64,000 nucleotides of DNA. Origin: Macrostomum hystrix. Taxonomy: Eukaryota; Platyhelminthes; Macrostomidae. Each line of letters opens with the position of its first letter. The stretch's first letter is position 1. A program made the position numbers and the translations under genes. The notes under the pieces are model-generated. The model was given only the letters and a program-made list of their open reading frames with translations, did no database searches and was not told the DNA's origin. The stretch lies in the NCBI GenBank assembly GCA_950097015.1, contig CATNEN010000037.1, positions 3,129,501 through 3,193,500 of the forward strand. Reading direction: 5' to 3'. Below, in pieces: positions 9,801 through 18,802 of this stretch.

Positions 9801-11577
9801 CAAGTGACGTCATTACCGAAAAGTGACGCCATTATCCGAGAAACGTCATTGCTAGGAAGCCTCTTCATAATACGACCATGCAAGTAGTTTTGTACACAAA
9901 GTTTAATTTAACCAAAGCAGCACCTAATCGCGTCCGCAATAGACTAATAGTAACAATCGGAATAATAATCATAACCTAGGAGTGACGAACCGAGGGATGA
10001 CGTCATACTCAAGTAATTACGCCATAATCAACTAATGCATCATTAACTGGCACGCACAACTACACATTACTACAGAAAGAATTGTCACCTCGATGTTCTC
10101 CATCTGCTTGAACGGCGCAGTCATGGTCGAAAAAACTATTGGTCGTCGAATTCGCTGGGCCTCCGGCGACAGACTCGGCGTCTGGCTGAGCACGGACTCC
10201 ATGAGCTGGATGAGCACAATGCCGCTGCGGAGGCTGTAGTACACATTCTCTCTGCCTGGCTGGATGTTTGCACCCGGCACCAGCGCGTTGATCCAGCCAA
10301 TCACTTCGCGCTCAGCCTCCGGCTCGTACTTGGCGTTCAGCTGCACAGCGGGGGGTGGCGGGTATCCAGAATGAGGCGATGAAAGGAGGATAAAAGTGAC
10401 GGATAATGGGAATATGAAGTTTGTGAATAGAGAAGATGGGATATAATAATATTTGGGTTGGTTGAAGGCGGAAGATGAAGAATATTGGGGGACGGGTAAG
10501 GCAAAGGATAGATAATATTTATTGGGGCGGGTAAGGCGAGGATAGATAATATTGGGGTTGGGCAAGGCGAGGGATAGAAAATATTGGGGTTGGGTAAGGC
10601 GAGGGATAGATAATATTGGGGTTGGGCAAGGCGAGGGATAGAAAATATTGGGGTTGGGTAAGGCGAGGGATAGATAATATAGGGGTTGGATAAGGCGAGG
10701 GATAGAAAATATTGGGGTTGGGTAAGGCGAGGGATAGATAATATAGGGGTTGGATAAGGCGAGGGATAGAAAATATAGGGGTTATGTAAGGCGGGGGATA
10801 GATAATATAGGGGTTGGATAAGGCGAGGGATAGAAAATATTGGGGTTGGGTAAGGCGAGGGATAGAGAATATTAGGGTTGGGTAAGGCTGGGGATAGATA
10901 ATATAGGGCTTGGGTGAGGCGAGGGATAGAGAATATTGGGGTTGGGCAAGGCGAGGGATAGAAAATATTGGGGTTGGGCAAGGCGAGGGATAGAAAATAT
11001 TGGGGTTGGATAAGACGAGGGATAGAAAATATTGGGGTTGGGTAAGGCGAGGGATAGATAATATTGGGGTTGGATAAGGCGAGGGATAGAAAATATAGGG
11101 GTTATGTAAGGCGGGGGATAGATAATATAGGGGTTGGGTATGGCGGGGGATAGAGAATATTGGGGTTGGATAAGGCGGGGGATAGAGAATATTGGGGTTG
11201 GGTAAGGCGGGGGATAGAGAATATTAGGGTTGGGTAAGGCGGGGGATAGAGAATATTAGGGTTGGGTAAGGCTGGGGATAGATAATATAGGGCTTGGGTG
11301 AGGCGAGGGATAGAGAATATTTGGGTTGGGTAAGGCGGGGGATAGAAAATATTTGGGTTGGGTAAGGCGGGGATATTAGGAGGAGGAAATGGCTTGGGAC
11401 AGAATTGATTGACTGATGATGGAATGGTTGGAGAGCATGCAAGTTTTCTGCTTGTTTATCTGAATTTCAAATTTTTTTTAGATGACACGCTCGTAAGTAA
11501 AGTAAACAAATAATATAGCAGGTCACCTTTCTGTTGATCACGACATCCATTCCATAGTCCTGAACGCGGTTGGCCAT
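6882..11577 (-). CDS. CNN: Calponin with CH domain and five calponin repeats
   Basis: Actin-binding muscle protein. Seven coding exons in transcript order: 11577-11527, 10340-10089, 9403-9281, 8714-8570, 8029-7913, 7605-7449, 7131-6882. All introns are GT-AG, all phases agree, and the total is 364 aa. The start MANRVQDYGMDVVINRK matches the calponin/transgelin N-terminus. A single calponin-homology domain spans about residues 24-137 (motif AYGVPKASLFQTVDLYEG). Five calponin repeats follow, each with an IGLQxG core; the first three also carry TNKCASQ. Repeat spacing is about 39-41 residues. The last two repeats lose the TNK core, reading LGQKQAANQSG and SQGQVASQSG. Vertebrate calponins have three repeats, whereas a flatworm calponin with five is known to me. 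A donor-like CAG/GTATGTT near 11868 suggests a non-coding first exon. Acceptor choice for exon 4 is supported by phase only. Confidence 0.96.
7169..7430 (+). mobile_element. tRNA-derived SINE, family 2, in last calponin intron
   Basis: The tRNA-like head has a B box (GGTTCGCTCCC) and the shared body features CAGTCCATGGACTGAAC and GCAGCCTTCAGATGCGCC. It lies antisense to calponin within intron 7132-7448. It is more diverged than the copies at 17.0 and 28.7 kb. Confidence 0.7.
7625..7808. repeat. 28-bp minisatellite in calponin intron 5
   Basis: About 6.5 nearly identical units (TTTCTCACCCTCCCTGCATC core), confined to the intron between exons 7605 and 7913. Confidence 0.95.
8165..8545. repeat. 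GATCCCATATCCCA microsatellite-like array in calponin intron 4
   Basis: Irregular alternation of 7-base words (ATATCCC, AGATCCC) over almost 400 bases. It creates spurious open frames on both strands. Confined to the intron 8030-8569. Confidence 0.95.
8722..9120. repeat. 13-bp array GTAGGGAGCGGAT in calponin intron 3
   Basis: About 30 diverged units, the best preserved at 8725-8780 and 8870-8960, inside the intron 8715-9280. Confidence 0.9.
9480..10010. repeat. Degenerate TGACGTCA-rich repeats in calponin intron 2
   Basis: About ten copies or near copies of GTGACGTCATTATCG-like words at roughly 9496, 9521, 9559, 9612, 9763, 9783, 9804, 9822, 9841 and 9995. At least four contain the exact palindrome TGACGTCA. 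They may be decayed tandem repeats or CREB/ATF-type sites. Confidence 0.7.
10435..11385. repeat. 31-bp minisatellite in calponin intron 1
   Basis: About 30 units containing GGGATAGAAAATATTGGGGT and GGGTAAGGCGA, filling most of the intron 10341-11526. The 177- and 214-codon minus-strand frames across it are artefacts. Confidence 0.95.
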
Positions 11578-11589
11578 GACGCTTGTTCT

Positions 11590-12550
11590 AGTCGGTGAGA
11601 TTCGTCGAAAGAAAGCTATTAAATTGACAAAGATTTCTCAAGATTGAATATCGAAAGGCAAAAATATTCAAACGCGAGACTGGGAAAAGAACGAGGCTGC
11701 AGTAGCGGATTCAAGCAAGGCAGTTTGGGCTAAAGGCCAGACTAAGTCAAGCGAAGGTTGGTCGTCAATAAAAGACTAGTTCGCTAGGAGCGAAAGTCGG
11801 ATTGAGGAATAAGCCAATAGGCTGAACGGGGTTGGCTAAAATATTGCACGCAGAGGATATGGAACATACCTGACGTGGGGGTTGTAGGGGATGCGCGCGC
11901 ACAGTTTGGGGCTGGCTGAACTGTGGCAATAAACGATCGATCCAGAAATGCTGCGTTTCACCTTCGCTGTGGAAGCCAGACTGTGGAAGATTTACGTATT
12001 CAGCGGCCTAGCGCATTCCATTTTTGGGCATCGCTCCACCCCCCCCAAGGTACACCCTTCGGTAGATTCGCTACGAAAATGTCAGCTCTTTCAGGGAATG
12101 CAGAGGGGAAGAGAGGATAAGATTCTTGGCTTGCAGCCTGCCAGATCAAGATCCCGCAGTACCTATTCATTCCCAGATAGTCTGTCTCGCAATGCATCGT
12201 CCCTAAAGCAATTTACTCTCTTTTCCCAATGCCGCAGTGTTTATGTCGACTGATTTACAATTGGCGATGGAGGTTCCAAAAACTCCAAATTGATGTCCGA
12301 AATGGCAGCCCCTTTATTTAATCTGCGAGTTTGCCATTCCTAACGACAAATGATGCACTATAATTCCTGTTTGCGACTTTGTTGGACGAGATAATGGTGA
12401 ATTTATTCAGGATTAATTGTGTCCAATTGGGTCAAAATCAAAGCGAATACAAGCATGTTTACTCAACTAATTCTTTCACCAATAGACACATTTTGGCCAT
12501 TTTGAAGAAGTTCGTGTGAGTTAAGCTCGACGCCAATCACTCCAGTATCT
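11590..12550. other. 5' flank of calponin
   Basis: No further gene was recognised. A donor-like sequence on the minus strand near 11868 (CAG/GTATGTT) and an acceptor-like CTAG at about 11591 would fit a non-coding leader exon. I found no clear TATA box on the minus strand. Confidence 0.35.
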
Positions 12551-12579
12551 ATGGCTGATGGCCTTTAAATATTTGCTTA

Positions 12580-13005
12580 TTTATGGCCTGCCCCATACAT
12601 TCCGAATCTCTGGGTGTCTATGGCCTGCCCCATACATTCCGTATCTCTGGGTGTCTATGGCCTGCCCCGTACATTCCGAATCTCTGGGTGTCTATGGCCT
12701 GCCCCATACATTCCGAATCTCTGGGTGTCTATGGCCTGCCCCATACATTCCGTATCTCTGGGTGTCTATGGCCTGCCCCGTACATTCCGAATCTCTGGGT
12801 GTCTATGGCCTGCCCCATACATTCCGAATCTCTGGGTGTCTATGGCCTGCCCCATACATTCCGTATCTCTGGGTGTCTATGGCCTGCCCCATACATTCCG
12901 TATCTCTGGGTGTCTATGGCCTGCCCCATACATTCCGAATCTCTGGGTGTCTATGGCCTGCCCCATACATTCCGAATCTCTGGGTGTCTATGGCCTGCCC
13001 CATAC
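12580..13005. repeat. 37-bp minisatellite
   Basis: About 11.5 units built on GTCTATGGCCTGCCCC and ACATTCCGAATCTCTGGGT, with A/G and A/T point variants. Since 37 is not a multiple of three, the open frames of about 150 codons cycle through all reading frames and are artefacts. Confidence 0.95.
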
Positions 13006-13037
13006 AGACGTACAATCGCTTAAGTGTATAGTGACAA

Positions 13038-13440
13038 TCATCTGCAGAAGACGAAGAGTTTGTGCTGGACACTGATGCCTCGGGCGTGGCCATCTCCGGA
13101 GTTCTGCAAGAACGCCGTAGAGGTACCACTCAGGTAGCCGCTTACGGCAGCCGTTCTTTGTCTAAGGCAGAGAGAAACTACTGCACGACGAGACGGGAGC
13201 TGCTGGCTGTGGTGCGTTTCGTCGGCCACTATCGCAGCTACTTGCTCGGAAAAAGGTTCACCCTGCGAACTGACCATGCCTCGCTTTCGGGATCCTGATC
13301 GTCAGCTTGCACGATTGCTGGACAAGTTGAGCGAGTTTGACTTAAGCGCCGTCGTTGGCACCCCTGCTGGCGTCCCCGTTGGAACCACCGTTGGCGCGCG
13401 CGTTGGTCTACCCCTAAAGCCAGTGACTCTGCTTGTCTTA
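13038..13440 (+). pseudogene. Ty3/Gypsy-type RNase H fragment
   Basis: The frame from about 13041 to 13296 reads like the C-terminal half of a Ty3/Gypsy polymerase. It has a LDTDASGVAISGVL segment with the first catalytic Asp, SRSLSKAERNYCTTRRELLA with the catalytic Glu, and LRTDHASL. After about 13290 the frame shifts and a degenerate LARLLDKLSEFDL segment continues the family pattern to about 13345. No reverse transcriptase, integrase or LTR is adjacent, so this is a truncated piece. It directly abuts the 37-bp minisatellite. Confidence 0.88.
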
Positions 13441-13449
13441 CAGTAGCGG

Positions 13450-13960
13450 GACGATCCAAAAATGTACTTACTGAATTAGATTCAAAGTGTACCATCTGTT
13501 CTACTCAAAGTAGTCAGCAGCATTTAAATTGATACTAAAATGAGTTTTTTAATGAAAAAACATCAAATCACGAATATCAATGCCGACCCCGCTTTTCCAG
13601 CTTCTGAGTGACTGGGTCCTCCGTCTCAAGGGTCAAAATCTTCTTCTGCCCGTAGTATTAATCACTTGTAGCTTTGCTTTCACATTCGCGGGTGTCACAC
13701 CTCTATATAACTTCTTGACTGATCGGCTGGCTGGTCATTGATGGTCATAAGGCTGGTCATAAGGCTGGCATCGCTGGAGCTGTCATCTGTCCGCCCCTTG
13801 AAAGCAGTTGCTTGATTAAAAAAATTGCTTTGAAAAATTTTTAATTCGAAACATCTTCTCTCTTCAATCAATGATAATAGTCTATGGCCAATCCCCACTT
13901 TCTTCCCCATCATCTTCTCCATGCCCGATGACCACAGTTGTGGAACACCAGTCCATGCGC
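13450..13960. other. Intergenic stretch
   Basis: No gene recognised. It contains a short local duplication (GGTCATAAGGCTGG, 13743-13770) and a CCATAGAC octamer (reverse) near 13880. Confidence 0.45.
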
Positions 13961-13963
13961 AAG

Positions 13964-14313
13964 GGGGTTGGTGGCAGAGCGGTTTGCCACTCGCACCAAG
14001 GTCCCTAAGTTCGATTCAACGGCGAGGCCACATTTATTTGGGGCGCAGCCGCGGAGAGAAGGCTTTGGAGGCTGGTCGTGCAATTTACGCCCTTGAGGGC
14101 CAACCTCCAAGGCACAGTGAGAGTGTACACTGCCTGACGATGAGAAAGTCAGGGCAGATGTACACACCTGTGTGAGCGTGTGCCTGCGTACAGTATCTGT
14201 GTGCGTGTGTACTCAGGAGTCAGCGAAATGGGCAGAATTTCCTGCCTCGCTGGCTGCGGGTCTAGTGTCACCAAATGGTGTTCCATTGCACGCAGCCCTC
14301 TTGCAATAAAAAT
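13964..14313 (+). mobile_element. tRNA-derived SINE, family 1, full length
   Basis: Same body as the 1.49-kb copy, with A box (TGGCAGAGCGG), B box (AGTTCGATTC) and the 3' segment CACCAAATGGTG followed by GCACGCAGCCCTC. It ends in an A/T-rich tail near AATAAAAATTATTT. Confidence 0.88.
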
Positions 14314-14319
14314 TATTTT

Positions 14320-15750
14320 TTAAGTCCATGCGAATAGTTACCAAGGACTGCTAGAAAAAGAACGGGACATTTAGTTTCTTGGAAAAAATTTTTAAGGCTG
14401 ATTTACACGAACAAATACACCACTTGGGAGATTGGAACTTTTCGCTTTTTCATATTCATTCAAGCTTCATTCATGAATAATTTGATCCTTATTTTATCCT
14501 CATCCTTATTAAAAAATCAGCAGGCCAAGCTATAGGCTAATTTGATGTCTGATTGATGATACATAAACGAAAATAGAAAGGTCTATTATTCCTGAATGAA
14601 GCTTTCTAAAATTCGTTGAAGCACTAAGTTTTGCAAGATACATAAAAAGAACAGCATTGTATCTGCTTCCTATAAAAGTGATCAACATTTTAATATGAAA
14701 AAAAGAGAAAATGTCCTATCTCGCTAGTCCATTTTTCCATGAAAATCTGCCTTCATTAAATTTTCCAGGAAACGAAGTATCCCGTCCTTCTTCTTCTAGT
14801 GGTCCTTGATAGCTACCGACTCAGCTTCTGAGTAAGGCATGAGTCCTTAGGCATGACTTGCTTGGGGGCAAATGCTCTGCCTGTTTCATCTATGAGGAAC
14901 TGATATAATAATGCAGTTTCCTATTAACTTCATTTCCTACCAAACTAGCACGGCTCTCTTATCTTCTCTAGCGTAATTAGTATACTATAAATGAAGTAGA
15001 TATATAGGTGCCCGGCAATCTCATCTAGCACTCACTCCATCAAGCCTGTGCTCCGAGCCAGTTGGGTCTCAAAAATACGTTAGCGGCTAGTTAGTTGTGG
15101 AACTGCACTGGCAGGGTCAGCAGGCAAAATATCCCATCCATAGCCTTATAATGAACGCGCCGCGCTTCCAAGTCGTTTCGAGATAAGAAATTCAACCAAA
15201 CGAGAACTGTCACACAGAGCTGAGGAGGGAGATAGAAGTTACGGCCGAGAGTAGCGCCAATGCAGGAATCCAATTTGTCAGGCAAACGAGGCGTGCTTTC
15301 CCTTCTCCCCTCTTCCTCTGTCGATACGAGCTCCACCTTCCAGGCAATTTTTTGTTCGATAGGGGCGGGTTTGGGAAGAGACGGAGGAGGAAGAAGACTG
15401 GGCGTGGAAAATTGAATCATGACTCAAATGGGGCGCGCATTTTCCTTGAAAGAGGCTGCTTGGCGAGATGCCGGCGGATGATTGAATTTCCCAACGGGCC
15501 GTCGTTGCTGCCTCGTTAGATTCAACCGGCAAACTAACTGGATATTGTGCCATTTTCCCGAAGGATAGAAGCTTCTGATTGGCTCCTCAACCTCGGGTCG
15601 GGAGGGGGAGGGCTTCCGCCTAGTCCCTTTGATAAGCAGTACCGGATCTTGACAACAGCGGAGGAGTCTTTCTGCACCTGAACGGTCAAGTGTACGAGCA
15701 TCTCAAGGCTTTGGAGCAGCCGTTCTTGTTCAGCTTTTCGATTAGGCAAG
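14320..15750. other. Upstream region of the bHLH gene
   Basis: No exon recognised. Short open frames on the minus strand (15091-15750) lack family motifs and overlap the probable promoter and 5' UTR of the bHLH gene. Confidence 0.4.
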
Positions 15751-15751
15751 A

Positions 15752-16888
15752 ATGGAAAGCGCGAAATACTGCTACGATGAGAGTGACATCGACGAAGTGG
15801 ATGACGGCGGTAACAGTACCGACGATTACGCCATCAATGACGACGAACGAGTGAGGGAAGTTGAGGCGGGTGTCAGCGGGCCACCGGCGCCGCCGGTGCT
15901 GCAGCAGCAGCAGCAGCAGCAGCAGCAGCTTCAATCAGCGGCATCGTCCTATGCCGTGGGTATGAAAACACCGGCCACGCACCACCAAGCAGCGGGGCAC
16001 AATCGTCATCAGAAGCATTCGCAGCTGCATAATCAGCAGCAGCAGCATCCGCCCGGCAAGGAGTCGAAGCGTCTACGTTTGAATGTTAACGCCCGTGAGC
16101 GTCGCCGCATGCACGATCTGAACGACGCGCTGGACGAACTGCGGAGCGTCATACCATATGCTCACTCGCCTTCGGTGAGGCAGCGACATGCGAGCTTAAT
16201 AAAATCATCTATACTTGCAGGAGGGCTGTGGGCAATGGCACATCATTTGGTGACACTAGACCCGCAGCCAGCGTGGAGGCAATTCTGCCCATTCCGCTGA
16301 CTCCTGAGCACACACGCACATGGGTGGACATCTGACCTGACTTTTTCATAGTCGCCTGAGTTAGCCAGGGACCTGGGAAAAGTAGCAGTTACGGTTGGAC
16401 AAGGTGAGTTGGACAAAAAGCCTCACAAGCCTTTTCTTCAAAGAATTAATGTGGCCTCGATTGTAAGCGGATTCGATCTCAAGGACTTTGGCATGAGAGC
16501 CGCATTAAGTATTTTTGCCTTTCCGATCCCAGTCTCGAGACAAGGCTTGCCAATATATTGGTTCCAGGTGAGGAAGCTGTCCAAGATTGCCACGCTACTA
16601 TTAGCCAAGAACTACATCCTGATGCAGGCCAACGCGCTGGAAGAACTTCGACAAATAATCACCAACATCAACCGCCAGACTGGGGTGCTTGGCGGAGGCA
16701 GCTTGCACCAACAGACGGCGTCCTCGATGGCGGCCGCAGCCGCAGCAGCCGTTGCCGCCGCAGCCGGCGGTGCGGAGCTCGGCCAGCAGCTCATGGACTC
16801 AGCAGCGGCGGCGGCTATCGGGGTGGACGAACTCAACGGCACTGATGAAAACTGTGACGATGGCGTCGATTCGGTTCAGTCGCCGTGA
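15752..16888 (+). CDS. BHLHE22: BHLHE22/beta3-type bHLH transcription factor
   Basis: Two exons, 15752-16174 and 16568-16888, join in phase 0 (TCG/gtgagg ... ttccag/GTGAGG) to give 247 aa. The N-terminus is acidic, with a nine-residue poly-Gln at about 51-59 and a second Gln/His-rich patch. The bHLH domain runs from about residue 108 to 168. Its basic region [13 protein letters not shown], first helix [16 protein letters not shown] and second helix [17 protein letters not shown] are nearly identical to BHLHE22/BHLHE23 and Olig relatives. The C-terminus is rich in Ala and ends acidic. Members bind E-boxes and usually act as repressors in neural development; that role is inferred here. The intron sits inside the bHLH, in the loop, and reading through it would give a truncated protein without helix 2. 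Confidence 0.95.
16296..16348 (-). mobile_element. Family-1 SINE fragment in bHLH intron
   Basis: CTGACTCCTGAGCACACACG followed by GTGGACATCTGACCTGAC matches the 3' body of family 1 in reverse orientation (compare 62876-62935). Confidence 0.55.
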
Positions 16889-16899
16889 CGCTGAGATTT

Positions 16900-17027
16900 A
16901 ACTTCATGTCGACGCGAAGATGAAGCCATTGTTATCATAAAACAGTTTTTTCTTTTTCTCGACGTCGTGCAAATCTTTTTCTTATGATTATATAGCCATG
17001 TAATAAGAGAATAATTTGGCCACTAGG
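16900..17027. other. 3' flank of bHLH gene
   Basis: AT-rich; no further coding sequence. I saw no canonical AATAAA in the first 130 bases after the stop. Confidence 0.4.
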
Positions 17028-17272
17028 GTCGGTTGTTAGTGGGTAGTGCGCCGAACTCATGACTTTAAGGTCGGGGGTTCAATTCCCGACTCAACGGGAA
17101 ACAACTTTTGTCCTTTGGCGAGATAAGATACTTCAACTCTGCATTGCTTCAGCTCACCCAGCTGTTAAATGGGTACCAGCATTAGCTGGGGTAATTAAGG
17201 GTGAGTGTGGCGTCCCCTTCAGTCCCTGGACTAAACAGCAGTACGCAGCCTTCAGATGCGCCGCGCAATAGT
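17028..17272 (+). mobile_element. tRNA-derived SINE, family 2
   Basis: The head has a B box (GGGTTCAATTCCCGACTC). The body contains TTCAGCTCACCCAGCTGTTA and GCAGCCTTCAGATGCGCCGC, shared with copies at 7.2, 28.7 and 48.0 kb. It lacks the last part of the 28.7-kb copy. Confidence 0.85.
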
Positions 17273-17274
17273 AT

Positions 17275-18800
17275 AAATAAAATATGGTTTAACTGCAGAA
17301 AACAAATCCCATTAGTAAAATCAAGTATTAGATGCATGGCAGGTTTAGCGAAGTTACTTTTATCAAAAATCAATTCACAGATTTTTAAACAGGAAATTAC
17401 AGTCCTCTCCTATCCTAATAAAGCTTTTTTGCATATTCCTGCAATCGAAATTTCTCTGAAAAGCTCAAAGCAATTTGTGGAAGCTACTTTAAGTAGACTT
17501 CACGCACATCTGCTGTAATTTAGCTTTTTTCGTTCTGAAATGGAAGATAAAATTAATTATGCTTGTCACTACTCATAAAACCAGGTTACATTAATAGATT
17601 TAAGAAGAAAAAAAATCGAAAAGTAAATTATGGTTCACAGATACGCATAGCTACATATTAAAATACACCACATTTTTCGACTTATGGGTTTGTGCATCTA
17701 CGACTATGAAATGTACTGTTCCTATAAGATAATGAGCCAACTATAATTTTACTAGCTTTTTGAGAAGGCCTCTGGTTTATTTCTATTTGGATTCGTTGGT
17801 AACTTGGTAATATGTGGCTAATATATATTTTTCGATACATATCGGATGGAAAATGAATGAAATATAGAAAAGCATATTTTTAATAAGAAAATAGTTTTAG
17901 TTTGCTTTAAAAAGAAAGAATGCGCAAGTAGACAGAGAAAGCACTAATAGGTTCGTTTAATTTTTATCCATCAACAGGGCAACTTTATTAGTATTAATTC
18001 TAATTAATATTAAATTCCAGCGTCGGTCAAATCCAAGGTGCAACCACTGAAAATATCGCCTTAGTAGGCCACACAAGCAAAGTCGCAGTAAGTTTACGTT
18101 TCCAGGTTAATTAAATCTGGTTTCTAAGCTGGGATACATCGGGTACGACAGAGTTTTCATGCTTTAAGTGCGAAGACAGCTAAACAAGGACACTGACCAA
18201 AGACGGACGAAAGAAGGATTTTCTATGTTTAGTCATTCAGATCGATCTAATATATCCAACGAGTTGCATAAGCTTTCATCGCATAATCTCTTACGTACTA
18301 CTTGAAGTAAAGTAGGGCGCTAAAAGCACACGCGTGCGCGAAAAAGTGCAATAAAGCAAATAATGGAAAGCTAGCAATGAAAAGCATCGTGTCTCTTTCT
18401 ATTCCTCAATTAGTTTGTCATGAAACTATTACCTATGCAAAGACCACCCTATTCTATCCCTGTGGTCTTTCTACTGTTTAGAATGTTAATCAGAGTGTTA
18501 ATTAACGGCAAACTAGGTAAATGTGCGATTGACACACGCACTAAAGTCCAGGGGGGCGCGTTAATTTATAGCTGCAGTCACGGATGTCCAAGCAAATTTA
18601 ACCCGTGAGTGCAGCCAGATTTCCAAAAGAGGAAGAAAACAAAAAACAAGCAGCTGGTACTCGTAGGGGCGCAGGCGAGCAGTGAGTTTGGTCTCGGGTC
18701 ATAAGGAAAAGCGCCAACTAAACGACAGATTAGACAAGGGGATAATCCCAGTTTCCAAGAAGTAGAAGCATTTATACTCAGTTATCGAGTTCGCAGGGTG
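17275..18800. other. AT-rich intergenic stretch
   Basis: No recognised gene or structured repeat. Short open frames at 17201-17518 and 18420-18608 have no family features. Confidence 0.5.
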
Positions 18801-18802
18801 CA

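Noticed and set aside
12558-13075. Three 146-157-codon frames with repeated MACPIHSESLGVYGLPHTF
   Set aside because: A 37-bp repeat cycles all three frames through the same peptides; no unique sequence beyond the array.
13238-13495. 85-codon minus-strand frame at the Gypsy fragment
   Set aside because: Antisense shadow of the RNase H fragment, which has family motifs on the plus strand.
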